Shown here piece by piece: positions 40,203 to 47,578 of a stretch of DNA of 64,000 bases. Positions within the stretch are counted from its first letter, which is position 1. Each line of letters starts with the position of its first letter. The DNA lies in NCBI GenBank assembly GCA_027943745.1, contig AP025763.1, positions 1,860,001 to 1,924,000 of the forward strand, written 5' to 3'. Below the pieces are notes generated by a model, which was given only the letters and a program-made list of their open reading frames with translations, did no database searches and had not been told where the DNA came from. The position numbers were made by a program, and so were the translations under genes. The DNA comes from Neptuniibacter victor. GTDB taxonomy: Bacteria; Pseudomonadota; Gammaproteobacteria; Pseudomonadales; Balneatricaceae.

Positions 40203-40876
40203 TTAGGCTCCTAAACATGACAGACAAAGTGCCATGCAACAAATGTGATGCAATGATCCTCCCATCAACCGCGGAAAGGACTGGTGGCGTATGCATGGCT
40301 TGCAAGCAAGGTATACGCGAAAACATTGAGAAATCTAAAGAGTATTACAAAAAACAAAAGGAATACGATCCATTTAGAGAATTGTGGACTAACTTGGTGA
40401 AGAAGGTGCACGCGAATGAAAGTGGGTTTGAAAGGCTTAGCAAGGAAGAGAAAGTGTATTTTTCTGTCGGAATTTTAGATGGTGAAGTATACAACGGCGG
40501 TATGCATCAATTTTTCAGCAACAGTTCGGGAGAGCTCTATTCAGAAGCTGTCGATGCTCTAAGCCTGTTGGGCGCAACGAATGCGCTTTGGCTTTTAAGA
40601 AGGGCAGCGAAAATACTCTTTGATAGTGCAGCACCTCCAAAAGACAGGTTTCAGCGCTGGGATGCGATGAAGCAATACCCTGAAGACGATAATGCACCTC
40701 AGCCAGAATGGAGTGTTGAACTTGAGAAGGTCAATGATCAGTATTGGGCAGACCCCGACAATATCAGCGAGCTACTAAACAAATATGCAGAAGAGAATGG
40801 CTTGGTGCAGCCTTTCTACAAGCCTAACAAAAACAGGCAGCAGGACGCACCTGGCGGCGCGCCTCTGCTGTAAGCG
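40203..40876 (+). mobile_element. integron gene cassette 1 (DUF4375 gene)
   Basis: The left boundary is the core site G^TTAGGC at 40202-40208. The right boundary is G^TTAAAT at 40876-40882. The R'' box of its attC (GCCTAAC, 40822-40828) is the exact reverse complement of its own left boundary GTTAGGC, 7 of 7, as required for a cassette that once existed as a circle. It carries one gene, 40217-40873, whose stop codon lies inside the attC. Confidence 0.8.
40217..40873 (+). CDS. DUF4375 (DMP19-like) protein with N-terminal zinc-ribbon-like cysteines
   Basis: The product has 218 residues, soluble. Residues 6-29 contain two CxxC pairs (CNKC, CMAC), suggesting a small zinc ribbon. The main domain (about 75-170) matches the DUF4375 pattern: VGILDGEVYNGGMHQFFSNSSG followed by a helix with ALSLLGA. 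Neisseria DMP19, of the same fold family, is a DNA-mimic protein; whether this one is, is unknown. The ATG lies 15 bases inside the cassette with no strong ribosome site, so it may depend on read-through translation. The C-terminal 17 residues are encoded by attC. Confidence 0.75.
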   Translation: MTDKVPCNKCDAMILPSTAERTGGVCMACKQGIRENIEKSKEYYKKQKEYDPFRELWTNLVKKVHANESGFERLSKEEKVYFSVGILDGEVYNGGMHQFFSNSSGELYSEAVDALSLLGATNALWLLRRAAKILFDSAAPPKDRFQRWDAMKQYPEDDNAPQPEWSVELEKVNDQYWADPDNISELLNKYAEENGLVQPFYKPNKNRQQDAPGGAPLL

Positions 40877-40882
40877 TTAAAT
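40822..40882 (+). repeat. attC recombination site of cassette 1
   Basis: R'' GCCTAAC (40822-40828) and R' GTTAAAT (40876-40882) flank about 47 bases with complementary arms CAGCAG (40838-40843) and CTGCTG (40865-40870). The length of 61 bases is typical of short attC sites. Confidence 0.8.
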
Positions 40883-41438
40883 GTCATTCACAAGGAGAGT
40901 ACTCATTGAAATATTTTCTTCTCATCATAATTTTTATTTCCCCCTTTACTTTAGCTGAAGGAAATAAATTCCAGTTAGCAAAAGAGTTATTAGTACTGAT
41001 GAACATGGATGCGCAAATAGAAACAATGGCTAGCACTATTAGGGACATGCAATCTAGGCAGCTACAGCAATACGACATCCCTGTTGAAGCACAGCACGAA
41101 ATAGAAAATCATCTAAATGAAACAATGAAATTGATTTTTTCAACTTTTAAAAAGCCCTCAGTTAAAGATAAGTATGCTCAATTATATGCAGATGCGTTTT
41201 CTGAGGCTGAACTAAAAGGGATATTAGAATTTTATAAAACAGGGGCCGGCAAGTCGTTTCTCGAAAAATTTCCGTCTGTAATGACAGGGGTTTCCAGAAT
41301 TGCGGAAGAGCAACTTGCGTCTATTCATCCTCAGATGAAACAGTTGGATGTAGAGTTCCAAAAAAAACTGGAAATGTATAAGTAACATTTAACAAGAAAA
41401 GCCATTTCGACGCGCTATGCGCGCAATTGCTTTAAGCG
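40877..41438 (+). mobile_element. integron gene cassette 2 (DUF2059 gene)
   Basis: Bounded by G^TTAAAT (40876-40882) and G^TTACAA (41438-41444). The attC R'' box ATTTAAC (41387-41393) is the exact reverse complement of the cassette's own left boundary GTTAAAT, 7 of 7. It holds a single gene with its own ribosome site. Confidence 0.82.
40906..41385 (+). CDS. DUF2059 periplasmic protein (cassette-borne)
   Basis: The product has 159 residues and starts with TTG at 40906; AAGGAG (40892-40897) is eight bases upstream. The signal peptide FLLIIIFISPFTLA is cut after LAEG. The mature part is helical and matches DUF2059: a first helix ELLVLMNMDAQIETMA, then YAQLYADAFSEAELKGILEFYKTGAGKSFLEKFP, the hallmark block. 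The function of DUF2059 is unknown; such proteins are periplasmic. The ribosome site lies 10 bases inside the cassette, so it travels with its own translation signal. Confidence 0.85.
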   Translation: MKYFLLIIIFISPFTLAEGNKFQLAKELLVLMNMDAQIETMASTIRDMQSRQLQQYDIPVEAQHEIENHLNETMKLIFSTFKKPSVKDKYAQLYADAFSEAELKGILEFYKTGAGKSFLEKFPSVMTGVSRIAEEQLASIHPQMKQLDVEFQKKLEMYK

Positions 41439-41444
41439 TTACAA
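41387..41444 (+). repeat. attC recombination site of cassette 2
   Basis: R'' ATTTAAC (41387-41393). The arms AAAGC (41398-41402) and GCTTT (41429-41433) and a terminal hairpin CGCGC-TAT-GCGCG (41411-41423) lie between R'' and the core G^TTACAA (41438-41444). It strongly resembles short attC sites of mobile-integron cassettes such as those of aadA type. Confidence 0.85.
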
Positions 41445-41763
41445 GTCAAAAGGCTTTTTAAGGTAAACTCAGTTTTTAATCAGGTAATTCCTGCTAATAG
41501 TTAGCGGGCCAGCATCAAGGAATGTGCTGCTTCATATCTCAATCATTCCGTTCTTGGTGCTTTTAGGTAGTTTGTAGTCACTGCACCTCCATCTCTATTT
41601 TCTGATGTGCAATAGCTACAACTTGCCGTAGTAGCTAGTGTGCTGCATTGGCATTAAATTAACTAATTCAACGCGTCAGGAGTGTTTAAATGATTATGGA
41701 GTGTTGCCGTGTAACAAAAAGCAGCAATCGATCGTCGCTGCGCTCCTCCAATTGTGCTGGGCG
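41439..41763 (+). mobile_element. integron cassette 3, no clear gene
   Basis: Bounded by G^TTACAA (41438-41444) and G^TTAGCC (41763-41769). Its R'' GTGTAAC matches the expected reverse complement TTGTAAC at 6 of 7. The 325 bases contain stops in all frames and no protein of normal length; only a 25-codon frame near the end has a good ribosome site. Such cassettes may carry promoters, small RNAs or short peptides. Confidence 0.65.
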
Positions 41764-41767
41764 TTAG
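41690..41767 (+). CDS. possible 25-residue peptide gene ending in the attC core
   Basis: The ATG at 41690 has AGGAG (41678-41682) seven bases upstream. The frame runs through attC3 and stops at TAG formed across the recombination point (41765-41767). The peptide is Cys/Ser/Arg-rich with no recognisable domain. The ribosome site is the only evidence; it may also serve to load ribosomes for the next gene. Confidence 0.3.
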   Translation: MIMECCRVTKSSNRSSLRSSNCAGR

Positions 41768-41769
41768 CC
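41709..41769 (+). repeat. attC recombination site of cassette 3
   Basis: R'' GTGTAAC (41709-41715) and R' GTTAGCC (41763-41769), 61 bases in all. The inner arms AGCAGCAAT and ATTGTGCTG are complementary with extra-helical bases, the asymmetry expected of a working attC. Confidence 0.7.
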
Positions 41770-41779
41770 GTATCAAAAT

Positions 41780-42244
41780 ATGAGTAAAATTGATTTTTTG
41801 CATTTTAATCAGGTGAATTCAGAAGATTTCATGGCACTCCTCAATGAGGATTCTCTGAGAACTCATTTAATCGATCACCCGTATTTTGATGCGATCAGCC
41901 TTCAAGAGTGGATGGAAGATAAAGTTAATACCGATGCGGTACATGGTTGTCGTATTCGGGCTGTTTATATAGAGGGATCGCTGGCAGGTTGGTGTGGAAT
42001 TCAGCCAGATGAAAGTGGCTTTGAATTAGCGATTATTATCTCAAAAAGATTCTGGGGTTTTGGAATACCAATTTTCAAAATGCTCATGTGTTGGGCTAAA
42101 GAGTTAGGGCATAAAGAAGTACTATTTCATCTGCTTGAGAGCAGGCCTGAGTACAAAGCGTTGAACGAAATATCCACTACAGTTCATAAAACAGAGTTAG
42201 CTGGTCGGCGCTTTACCACCTACCATATAGCAGTAGGACAATAG
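41780..42244 (+). CDS. GNAT-family N-acetyltransferase (cassette-borne)
   Basis: The product has 154 residues. The fold is that of a small acetyltransferase: central strands RIRAVYIEGSLAGWCGIQPD and FELAIIISKRFWGFGIPIFKML, where the second corresponds to the acetyl-CoA pyrophosphate loop (normally R/Q-x-x-G-x-G/A; here RFWGFG). The substrate is unknown. GNAT genes of this size are common integron cassettes in Vibrio and marine relatives. The ATG is 16 bases inside the cassette; no strong ribosome site is seen. Confidence 0.75.
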   Translation: MSKIDFLHFNQVNSEDFMALLNEDSLRTHLIDHPYFDAISLQEWMEDKVNTDAVHGCRIRAVYIEGSLAGWCGIQPDESGFELAIIISKRFWGFGIPIFKMLMCWAKELGHKEVLFHLLESRPEYKALNEISTTVHKTELAGRRFTTYHIAVGQ

Positions 42245-42299
42245 CGTTGCAAAAACTTATAAGACCGACCTCCATCAGCCGCAAAACGTGGGTGGGACT

Positions 42300-42330
42300 C
42301 GCTAACGCTCGCCTGTGTTGAGCGTTTTAC
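42300..42330 (+). repeat. possible decayed attC at the end of cassette 4
   Basis: CGCTAAC (42300-42306) and GTTTTAC (42324-42330) with a 7-bp stem AACGCTC (42304-42310) / GAGCGTT (42320-42326). At 31 bases it is too short for a working attC; the true site may begin nearer 42244. Confidence 0.3.
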
Positions 42331-42466
42331 ATAGGCAAACCTAGAATATACTCGGCTTTTAGCGGATTCCAGCCTCTAAACTACTTAGAAGTTATTAACT
42401 AATTCCCTCAGCCATCCTCACAATAAGTTATAATGTAACTTTTGTCGTCAGCACTAAGGTTCTTCT

Positions 42467-42799
42467 ATGCCATTTAAATTTTTCTACACCGATTACGCTA
42501 CCGATATGCATGTAAGATCGGATGAAGCGATATCTGAAACCCTCGACACCGTTATTGGGCATATGCAGCGTATGCTGAAAGAACCGGATAACTTTATTGG
42601 GTTGATTGATGAAAATAATGTGATGTTACAGTTTATGGTTGAGGATGATGGGTCTATCTGTGTTGATGTTCCTATGCATGATCGTAAAGGGTCTTTGACT
42701 AAAAACGCGAACCTTTACGAATCCATTGAGATTGTAAACGGCTTAAAGGAAGCGATCTTGTTCGAAGAGATTGAGGGGCTCGTGTTTAAACCTTGGTGA
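42467..42799 (+). CDS. small protein, function unknown
   Basis: The product has 110 residues, soluble and acidic. The sequence begins MPFKFFYTDYATDMHV and contains alternating strand-like segments (FIGLIDENNVMLQFMV, ICVDVPMHDRKGSL). I do not recognise a family; the size and fold pattern resemble some immunity-type or cassette proteins, but that is a guess. A TATAAT (42431-42436) lies upstream. It is the first gene right of the cassette array. Confidence 0.6.
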   Translation: MPFKFFYTDYATDMHVRSDEAISETLDTVIGHMQRMLKEPDNFIGLIDENNVMLQFMVEDDGSICVDVPMHDRKGSLTKNANLYESIEIVNGLKEAILFEEIEGLVFKPW

Positions 42800-42958
42800 G
42801 AGCTTTCGTACTTTCCTTGAAACGGGTCGTTTAAAAAGCGGTCCGTCGTGGTAATTCCATCAGCGCTCTTTCTCACTAAGTGTGATGCTGCTTCGATCAC
42901 AGATCTGGTATATTACTCGCACTTAACGCTTCTAAAGACAATGTAGGTCTCTTTGTAT

Positions 42959-43408
42959 ATGAAATTCTTTGCTGTAAACCTCTCTACGATCAAATATGGG
43001 GCTATTAAGTCTTTACTCGGTTCTTTGTTGCTTGCTTCATTATTGGCACTGACTGGCCCTGTTAGTGCAGGTGAACCCCTTACGTTAAAGCAGACGATGA
43101 AGCAGATGCGCTTGCAGTATAAAGAGGCGTTAGAAACAAGTTCCGCAGATAGTTTTAATCAATACATGGATACTTTTAAAGTTCACCTGAGTAGCGCGAA
43201 GGCTTACGACTTTTCACCGGAGCGTAAGAAGGTGTCTTTAGAAGGTCTTAACAAAGTAGAGCGCTCTCTGGCTGATATGCCTGTGGCGACTGCGGCTAAC
43301 CTGGCTGAGCTACAGTTACAACTGCGAGGCATTGATCAGTTGCGTAAGGAGTACCATAAAAAAACCAAGCCGAGTACTTGGGAGTTATTGCTGAGTTTCT
43401 TTAAGTAA
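42959..43408 (+). CDS. cytochrome b562-family periplasmic protein
   Basis: The product has 149 residues from the ATG at 42959; an in-frame TTG two codons earlier is also possible. The signal peptide ends near GPVSAG. The mature part is a four-helix pattern: LTLKQTMKQMRLQYKEAL, a middle pair of helices with FSPERKKVSLEGLNKVE, and LRGIDQLRKEYHKKTKP. The last matches the His-bearing C-terminus of CybC (NAYHQKY). A Met in the first helix and the His in YHKK could bind a non-covalent heme. Some members of the family lack heme, so binding is inference. Confidence 0.75.
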   Translation: MKFFAVNLSTIKYGAIKSLLGSLLLASLLALTGPVSAGEPLTLKQTMKQMRLQYKEALETSSADSFNQYMDTFKVHLSSAKAYDFSPERKKVSLEGLNKVERSLADMPVATAANLAELQLQLRGIDQLRKEYHKKTKPSTWELLLSFFK

Positions 43409-43416
43409 TTAAACGG

Positions 43417-43458
43417 GGAGAGCGTGATCGGCCCGAAAGCCTCGCTCTCCTTATACTT
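43417..43458 (+). terminator. hairpin after the cytochrome b562-like gene
   Basis: Stem GGAGAGCG (43417-43424) / CGCTCTCC (43443-43450) with an 18-base loop and a weak T-rich tail. Confidence 0.65.
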
Positions 43459-43682
43459 CTCACGTTGTTTACCTCTCTCTTTTCTGCATACATTGCATCC
43501 TAGCTAAATTCCGTTAGTATCAATTGAACATTGCCATCGGATGGTTACTAAGTATCAAGGAACGAGCGACTTTCCCCTCTTAGTATTTATTGCTACTTAC
43601 GTTTACCCATCTATACAGTCAATTTACTTGTGGCTAGGCTTAAACTGTCTTAGACCGTTTGACGGATAGGGGTCGATCTATC

Positions 43683-44921
43683 ATGGATGAAACTGACTTT
43701 ACGCAACACGCAGATGTTATTGCTCAAGTTGAGCAGATTAAGTCGTTTAGTGAGAATAAACGCTTTTCAGATGTAATGGATGATGCCGGCTTTCAGTATG
43801 TCGATCTCGTGATGGAAGGTGGAGGCGTATTGGGCCTTGCGCTGGTGGGTTACACCTACGCGCTTGAACAAGCCGGTATTCGATTTCGATCAACGGCAGG
43901 TACTTCTGCGGGTGCAATTAATGCGCTGTTGTTGCAGGCAATGGGGGCACCTAATCAGCCTCGTAGCGCTCGTATGGTCGCAGTTGTTGCTGATATGCCG
44001 ATGGATAGCTTCCAAGATGGCGGCTGGGATGGGCGGGTAGCTGTCTCGGGTTGGCTAAATGGTAGTTTTATAAAAAAATTAGCATCGATTTTTTTACTCG
44101 ATGATCTGTTGTTTCGGCAGGGGATAAATCCGGGACATACTTTTCTGAATTGGATGAGCGATGTCTTAAAGCAGCATGAGGTTGGCAGTTGGCAGCGCTT
44201 AAAAGCGCAGATGGAGCAAACGATTCCAGGTGTAGCTGTCTATAGTGATCAGGGAGCGCAAAAGGGTGAGCCGATAAGTGCTGAACGATGGGCCCCACAG
44301 CTAAAAATCATTACTGCTGAACTTAGCACCACAACGAAAATCACATTACCAGAACCCGATGGTTCATTGTTTTATCACTCGATTGCAGAGGCTGACCCCG
44401 CCGAGTTTGTCAGGGCTTCAATGTCCGTTCCTTTATTCTTTGAGCCTTTTCGAAAAACAAATATTCCTAAGAAAGCGATGTCAGATGCGTGGTCAGCGCG
44501 TGGTTATCATGGCGATCTACCCGAGGAAGCGGTATTCGTGGATGGCGGTGTTATCTCAAATTTTCCGATCTCTGCTTTCCATGCAAGCAAACGCATGCCG
44601 AGAATGCCAACGTTTGGTATTAAATTAGGGGTTGGGAGGGATGCTCCGCAAAAGATTAATACGCTGAAGCGCTTTATTGGCGCTACCGTCGATATTATGC
44701 GCTCTGATGCCGATGAGGAGTTTATTCGTGCTAACCCTGATTATAAGCATGTTGTGAAGGCGATTCCGACGGGTGATCATCATTGGTTGAACTTTAAAAT
44801 GAGCGATGCGGAAAAGGTTGATCTCTTTATACGAGGGGTTAAAGCGGCCAGTGAATTTTTACAAACCTTTGATTGGACACAGTATAAAGAGACGCGGCGT
44901 AAACTGTTGGATGTCAGTTAA
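43683..44921 (+). CDS. patatin-like phospholipase
   Basis: The product has 412 residues from the ATG at 43683 (AGGGG nine bases upstream; an earlier TTG at 43659 is less likely). The catalytic dyad is complete: oxyanion loop GGGVLG (46-51), nucleophile Ser75 in GTSAG (73-77), and the DGG motif with the catalytic Asp in FVDGGVISNFPIS. No signal peptide or membrane helix, so it is cytosolic or exported by a specialised route. It hydrolyses acyl lipids; the target is unknown. It precedes a lipoprotein gene and two small helical proteins on the same strand. Confidence 0.9.
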   Translation: MDETDFTQHADVIAQVEQIKSFSENKRFSDVMDDAGFQYVDLVMEGGGVLGLALVGYTYALEQAGIRFRSTAGTSAGAINALLLQAMGAPNQPRSARMVAVVADMPMDSFQDGGWDGRVAVSGWLNGSFIKKLASIFLLDDLLFRQGINPGHTFLNWMSDVLKQHEVGSWQRLKAQMEQTIPGVAVYSDQGAQKGEPISAERWAPQLKIITAELSTTTKITLPEPDGSLFYHSIAEADPAEFVRASMSVPLFFEPFRKTNIPKKAMSDAWSARGYHGDLPEEAVFVDGGVISNFPISAFHASKRMPRMPTFGIKLGVGRDAPQKINTLKRFIGATVDIMRSDADEEFIRANPDYKHVVKAIPTGDHHWLNFKMSDAEKVDLFIRGVKAASEFLQTFDWTQYKETRRKLLDVS

Positions 44922-45014
44922 TACTAGGCGATCTCTATCCCGTTATTTTAAAGGATAATTCGTCTTTACTGATTGATCGTGAAATACAGAAATTAAACGG
45001 AGGCATTCATCACA

Positions 45015-45992
45015 ATGCAGAGTTTATCAGTTCGAAGAATCGTCATTATGGCTATTGGCTCTATGTTACTTTCTGGCTGTGCTTCTAGCCCAACAGGTAA
45101 TATCGAAGCATTTGGCAGTGCAGCGACTGAGGTGAGTACCTCTATCGATTCAGTGATCAGTGATTACAACCAAGCCGTTATTAATAACCGTTTAGTGGCG
45201 ATGGCACAATCTAAACGCCCTTATGTGGCGGCAGATTTTGATGATATTAAACAGATTATTATAAGGGATGCTAATAAACAGGAGCTAAGTCTTTACCAAG
45301 CGAATAAAGCTTTGGGGGATTATGCAAAGGCATTGGTTGCGCTTGCTAGAGCGGGAAGCCGAGAAGAGATAGCGATCTCTACTTCCTCTCTTTCAAAAGC
45401 ATTGCTCATGATGGATAGTCAGCACCAGTTGCTCCTACAGAAAGACTCGGCATTAACAAAGGATGGTGCCGCTAGAATAGCCCGTGTGATTGCCCAGTTA
45501 TCCTCTGGTTATATCGAAAGTAAAAAAGCAAAGGCGCTCAAGGCGATTATTATAGCTGCAGATCCTGCTGTTCAAAAAATTGGTTTAGTTATTAATAATC
45601 AATTGCTTAAAGGTGTAATTGAAAGCCGGTTGTACACAATGAGAGGCAGTGAGCTTGCTGGGTATTTTGCAGATTATAATGCCAAATCTTCTAGCCGCTC
45701 ATTTGTGCAAAAGAAGCAGAAGTTGGATGAGATCTATCTAAAGTATGTTCAGATGGAAGCAACCTCCGCATCCGTTAAACAGGCACAATCGGCACTATTA
45801 GCCGTTATGAAAAGTCATCATCTGTTAAAGAGTGAACTCGAAAAAGACAACTACAGTGGTACTGGTGTGATCGAGGCTTTAAAGAAAATAAAGGCAAATC
45901 ATACAGCTTTCGATTCGCTAGAAACGCTGATTAAAAACTGTGGTACCGAGATCATTGCTAGTGATGAGCAGGGCATTATTTGTAAACCGTGA
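45015..45992 (+). CDS. lipoprotein with long helical domain, function unknown
   Basis: The product has 325 residues. The signal peptide has a clear lipobox LLSGC (Cys22). The mature part is mostly amphipathic helix, rich in Ala, Ser and Lys, with heptad-like segments around residues 90-120 and 225-275; no enzyme motif was found. I do not recognise the family. The start has GGAGG (44999-45003) upstream. It sits 93 bases after the patatin-like gene and 30 bases before the next gene, so the three may be one unit. Confidence 0.6.
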   Translation: MQSLSVRRIVIMAIGSMLLSGCASSPTGNIEAFGSAATEVSTSIDSVISDYNQAVINNRLVAMAQSKRPYVAADFDDIKQIIIRDANKQELSLYQANKALGDYAKALVALARAGSREEIAISTSSLSKALLMMDSQHQLLLQKDSALTKDGAARIARVIAQLSSGYIESKKAKALKAIIIAADPAVQKIGLVINNQLLKGVIESRLYTMRGSELAGYFADYNAKSSSRSFVQKKQKLDEIYLKYVQMEATSASVKQAQSALLAVMKSHHLLKSELEKDNYSGTGVIEALKKIKANHTAFDSLETLIKNCGTEIIASDEQGIICKP

Positions 45993-46022
45993 TTGATATA
46001 GCAATTAGCTAAAGGAGGGTAT

Positions 46023-46346
46023 ATGTCAGAGTTATTAGCGCTTAATAAAGCGATTCGAGCACTCGATAATCTGTGGCCTTTACTGCAAGGCGATGAGCAA
46101 GAGGCGATCCTACAACAGCGTAATCGACTGAATCAGCAAGCAGATGAATTAGCACATAAATCATTAACGGCTGTTGATGCTGAACTACAAGCGGCAATTG
46201 ATCAGCTGATACAGGCAACAGAAAATGCGAATGAGATAAGGGCCGTCATTGATTGGAGAGTTGAACGGATCGAAAAAGTCGCGGCGACGGTCAACAGCGT
46301 GGTTGGTGTTATTGAAAAGCTAGGCCAAATTCTTGCGCGGATTTAG
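46023..46346 (+). CDS. small helical protein, function unknown
   Basis: The product has 107 residues, predicted almost entirely alpha-helical, with a coiled-coil-like centre (QQRNRLNQQADELAHK) and an amphipathic C-terminal helix ending in VNSVVGVIEKLGQILARI that could associate with membrane. The ribosome site AAAGGAGG (46011-46018) four bases before the ATG is very strong. The gap to the upstream lipoprotein gene is 30 bases, so co-transcription is likely. Family not recognised. Confidence 0.65.
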   Translation: MSELLALNKAIRALDNLWPLLQGDEQEAILQQRNRLNQQADELAHKSLTAVDAELQAAIDQLIQATENANEIRAVIDWRVERIEKVAATVNSVVGVIEKLGQILARI

Positions 46347-46420
46347 TATTCTCTTTTGCAAATTATCGTTACCATTTCATATATTCGTATTCGTTAACCG
46401 ATTTGTGAAGGGTTTTTACT

Positions 46421-46753
46421 TTGCCAAGTAAACAGCTAGAAACACTATGTGACCTTGCGACTGAGGCACACACACGTATCCAAACTAATTTTAGCGATAT
46501 AGACCCTATTGTGGGCGTGAGTCAAAGCATGCGAAAAAGCGGTGTTCCTGCTGATGCGATGACCATTGATTGCTTAAGAACCATGCGTAGGATCATTATC
46601 GTATTGCATGATGAATCCCTAGAGATACTAAATTACCAATTTGCGTATAGAGATAAAGATCCTTCGGGAGAGTTTAAGCAGCTTGCTTTTGATCAGTTAT
46701 CGGCGGATCTTCTTTATCAGTGGATGAGTGAATACTTTTCCAAATCACAATAG
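46421..46753 (+). CDS. small protein, function unknown
   Basis: The product has 110 residues and starts with TTG at 46421; AAGGG lies about nine bases upstream. It is soluble and helical, with no recognised motif apart from a Met/Arg-rich DCLRTMRRIIIVLHDESL segment. It is the fourth gene of the run starting at the patatin-like gene, 74 bases after the previous one. No family assignment. Confidence 0.55.
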   Translation: MPSKQLETLCDLATEAHTRIQTNFSDIDPIVGVSQSMRKSGVPADAMTIDCLRTMRRIIIVLHDESLEILNYQFAYRDKDPSGEFKQLAFDQLSADLLYQWMSEYFSKSQ

Positions 46754-46821
46754 TGATGGCAGATAACTCTGATAACGGCAGATAACTACTGGTAATTAAA
46801 AGTAGCTGAGGACAATGCTTC

Positions 46822-47433
46822 ATGGTTAGTACCGATTTTTTAATAACGTCTATCATCGTAGTGCTCATACCCGGTAGCGGAGTTCTATTTACCGTTTCCA
46901 TGGGATTAGTGCATGGGCGCGTAGCCAGTATTTATGCCGCCATTGGTTGTACCGCGGGTATTGTGCCGCATCTCATTGCTACCACGCTGGGGTTAGCCGT
47001 TATCATGCATACCAGTGCAATAGCATTTCAATTGGTCAAATATGCCGGGGCCGCCTATCTGATCTATTTAGCTTATATAACATGGAAAGATCGATCAGGC
47101 TTTCAGCTTGGCGAGAAAGCTAGTCGTGCAGGTGCGGGCTTAATTTCTAAAGCTTTTCTATTAAATATCCTTAATCCTAAACTCTCTATTTTCTTTATGG
47201 CTTTTCTGCCTCAATTCATCACTGAGGTGGGTTCCGCTGCGACTTACCAGATGCTTCTTTTAAGTGGCATCTTTATGTTGATGACCTTTATCGTTTTCGT
47301 TATCTATGGCTTATTAGCTCACTTGTTTAGGCAGAAGGTGGTTGAATCCCATAAAGTACAAAGCTGGTTACGTGTCGGTTTTTCCTCTGCTTTCGCAGGA
47401 TTGGGCGCTCAGCTAGCGTTGAGTGAAAAGTAG
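46822..47433 (+). CDS. LysE/RhtB-family amino-acid exporter
   Basis: The product has 203 residues and five or six membrane helices. The family's opening block is present: IPGSGVLFTVSMGLVHGR (about 13-30, equivalent to the PGP motif) followed by GCTAGIVPHLIATTLGLA, and the later LLNILNPKLSIFFMAFLPQF. Members export amino acids or homoserine lactones; the substrate here is unknown. GAGGA lies upstream of the ATG. Ends at a terminator. Confidence 0.93.
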   Translation: MVSTDFLITSIIVVLIPGSGVLFTVSMGLVHGRVASIYAAIGCTAGIVPHLIATTLGLAVIMHTSAIAFQLVKYAGAAYLIYLAYITWKDRSGFQLGEKASRAGAGLISKAFLLNILNPKLSIFFMAFLPQFITEVGSAATYQMLLLSGIFMLMTFIVFVIYGLLAHLFRQKVVESHKVQSWLRVGFSSAFAGLGAQLALSEK

Positions 47434-47500
47434 TTGGGTAGAAATAGCTTGGATCAAAGTAGTTTGGGTACAAATAGTTTTGAATAAAAGCAGCTTGGAT
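47428..47500 (+). repeat. degenerate ~30-bp tandem repeat after the LysE-like gene
   Basis: About two and a half imperfect copies of a unit like AGTAGTTGGGTAGAAATAG-CTTGGATCAA lie between the stop codon and the terminator. Non-coding. Confidence 0.5.
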
Positions 47501-47509
47501 TCTTGATAT

Positions 47510-47538
47510 AAAAAAGCACGCATAAGGCGTGCTTTTTT
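47510..47538. terminator. terminator of the LysE-like gene
   Basis: Stem AAAAAAGCACGC / GCGTGCTTTTTT with a five-base loop; its symmetry would also serve the convergent gene. Confidence 0.93.
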
Positions 47539-47578
47539 ATGGTGATTATAGAGGAGGGCTAAGGTTCAGACTGCAGTA

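Larger units (their letters stand above)
41764..42330 (+). mobile_element. probable integron cassette 4 (GNAT gene), right end degenerate
   Basis: The left boundary is G^TTAGCC at 41763-41769. The expected R'' is GGCTAAC; the nearest match is CGCTAAC at 42300-42306 (6 of 7), followed too closely by GCGTTTTAC (42323-42331) for a normal attC. The right boundary is therefore uncertain and may be a deleted or decayed attC, which would immobilise the cassette. Confidence 0.5.

Noticed and set aside
42467-42799. The 110-residue gene as a fifth integron cassette
   Set aside because: No core site GTTRRRY with a matching R'' box was found on either side.
47428-47500. Degenerate repeat as a CRISPR remnant
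   Set aside because: Units are contiguous and imperfect with no spacers; no cas genes in the window.
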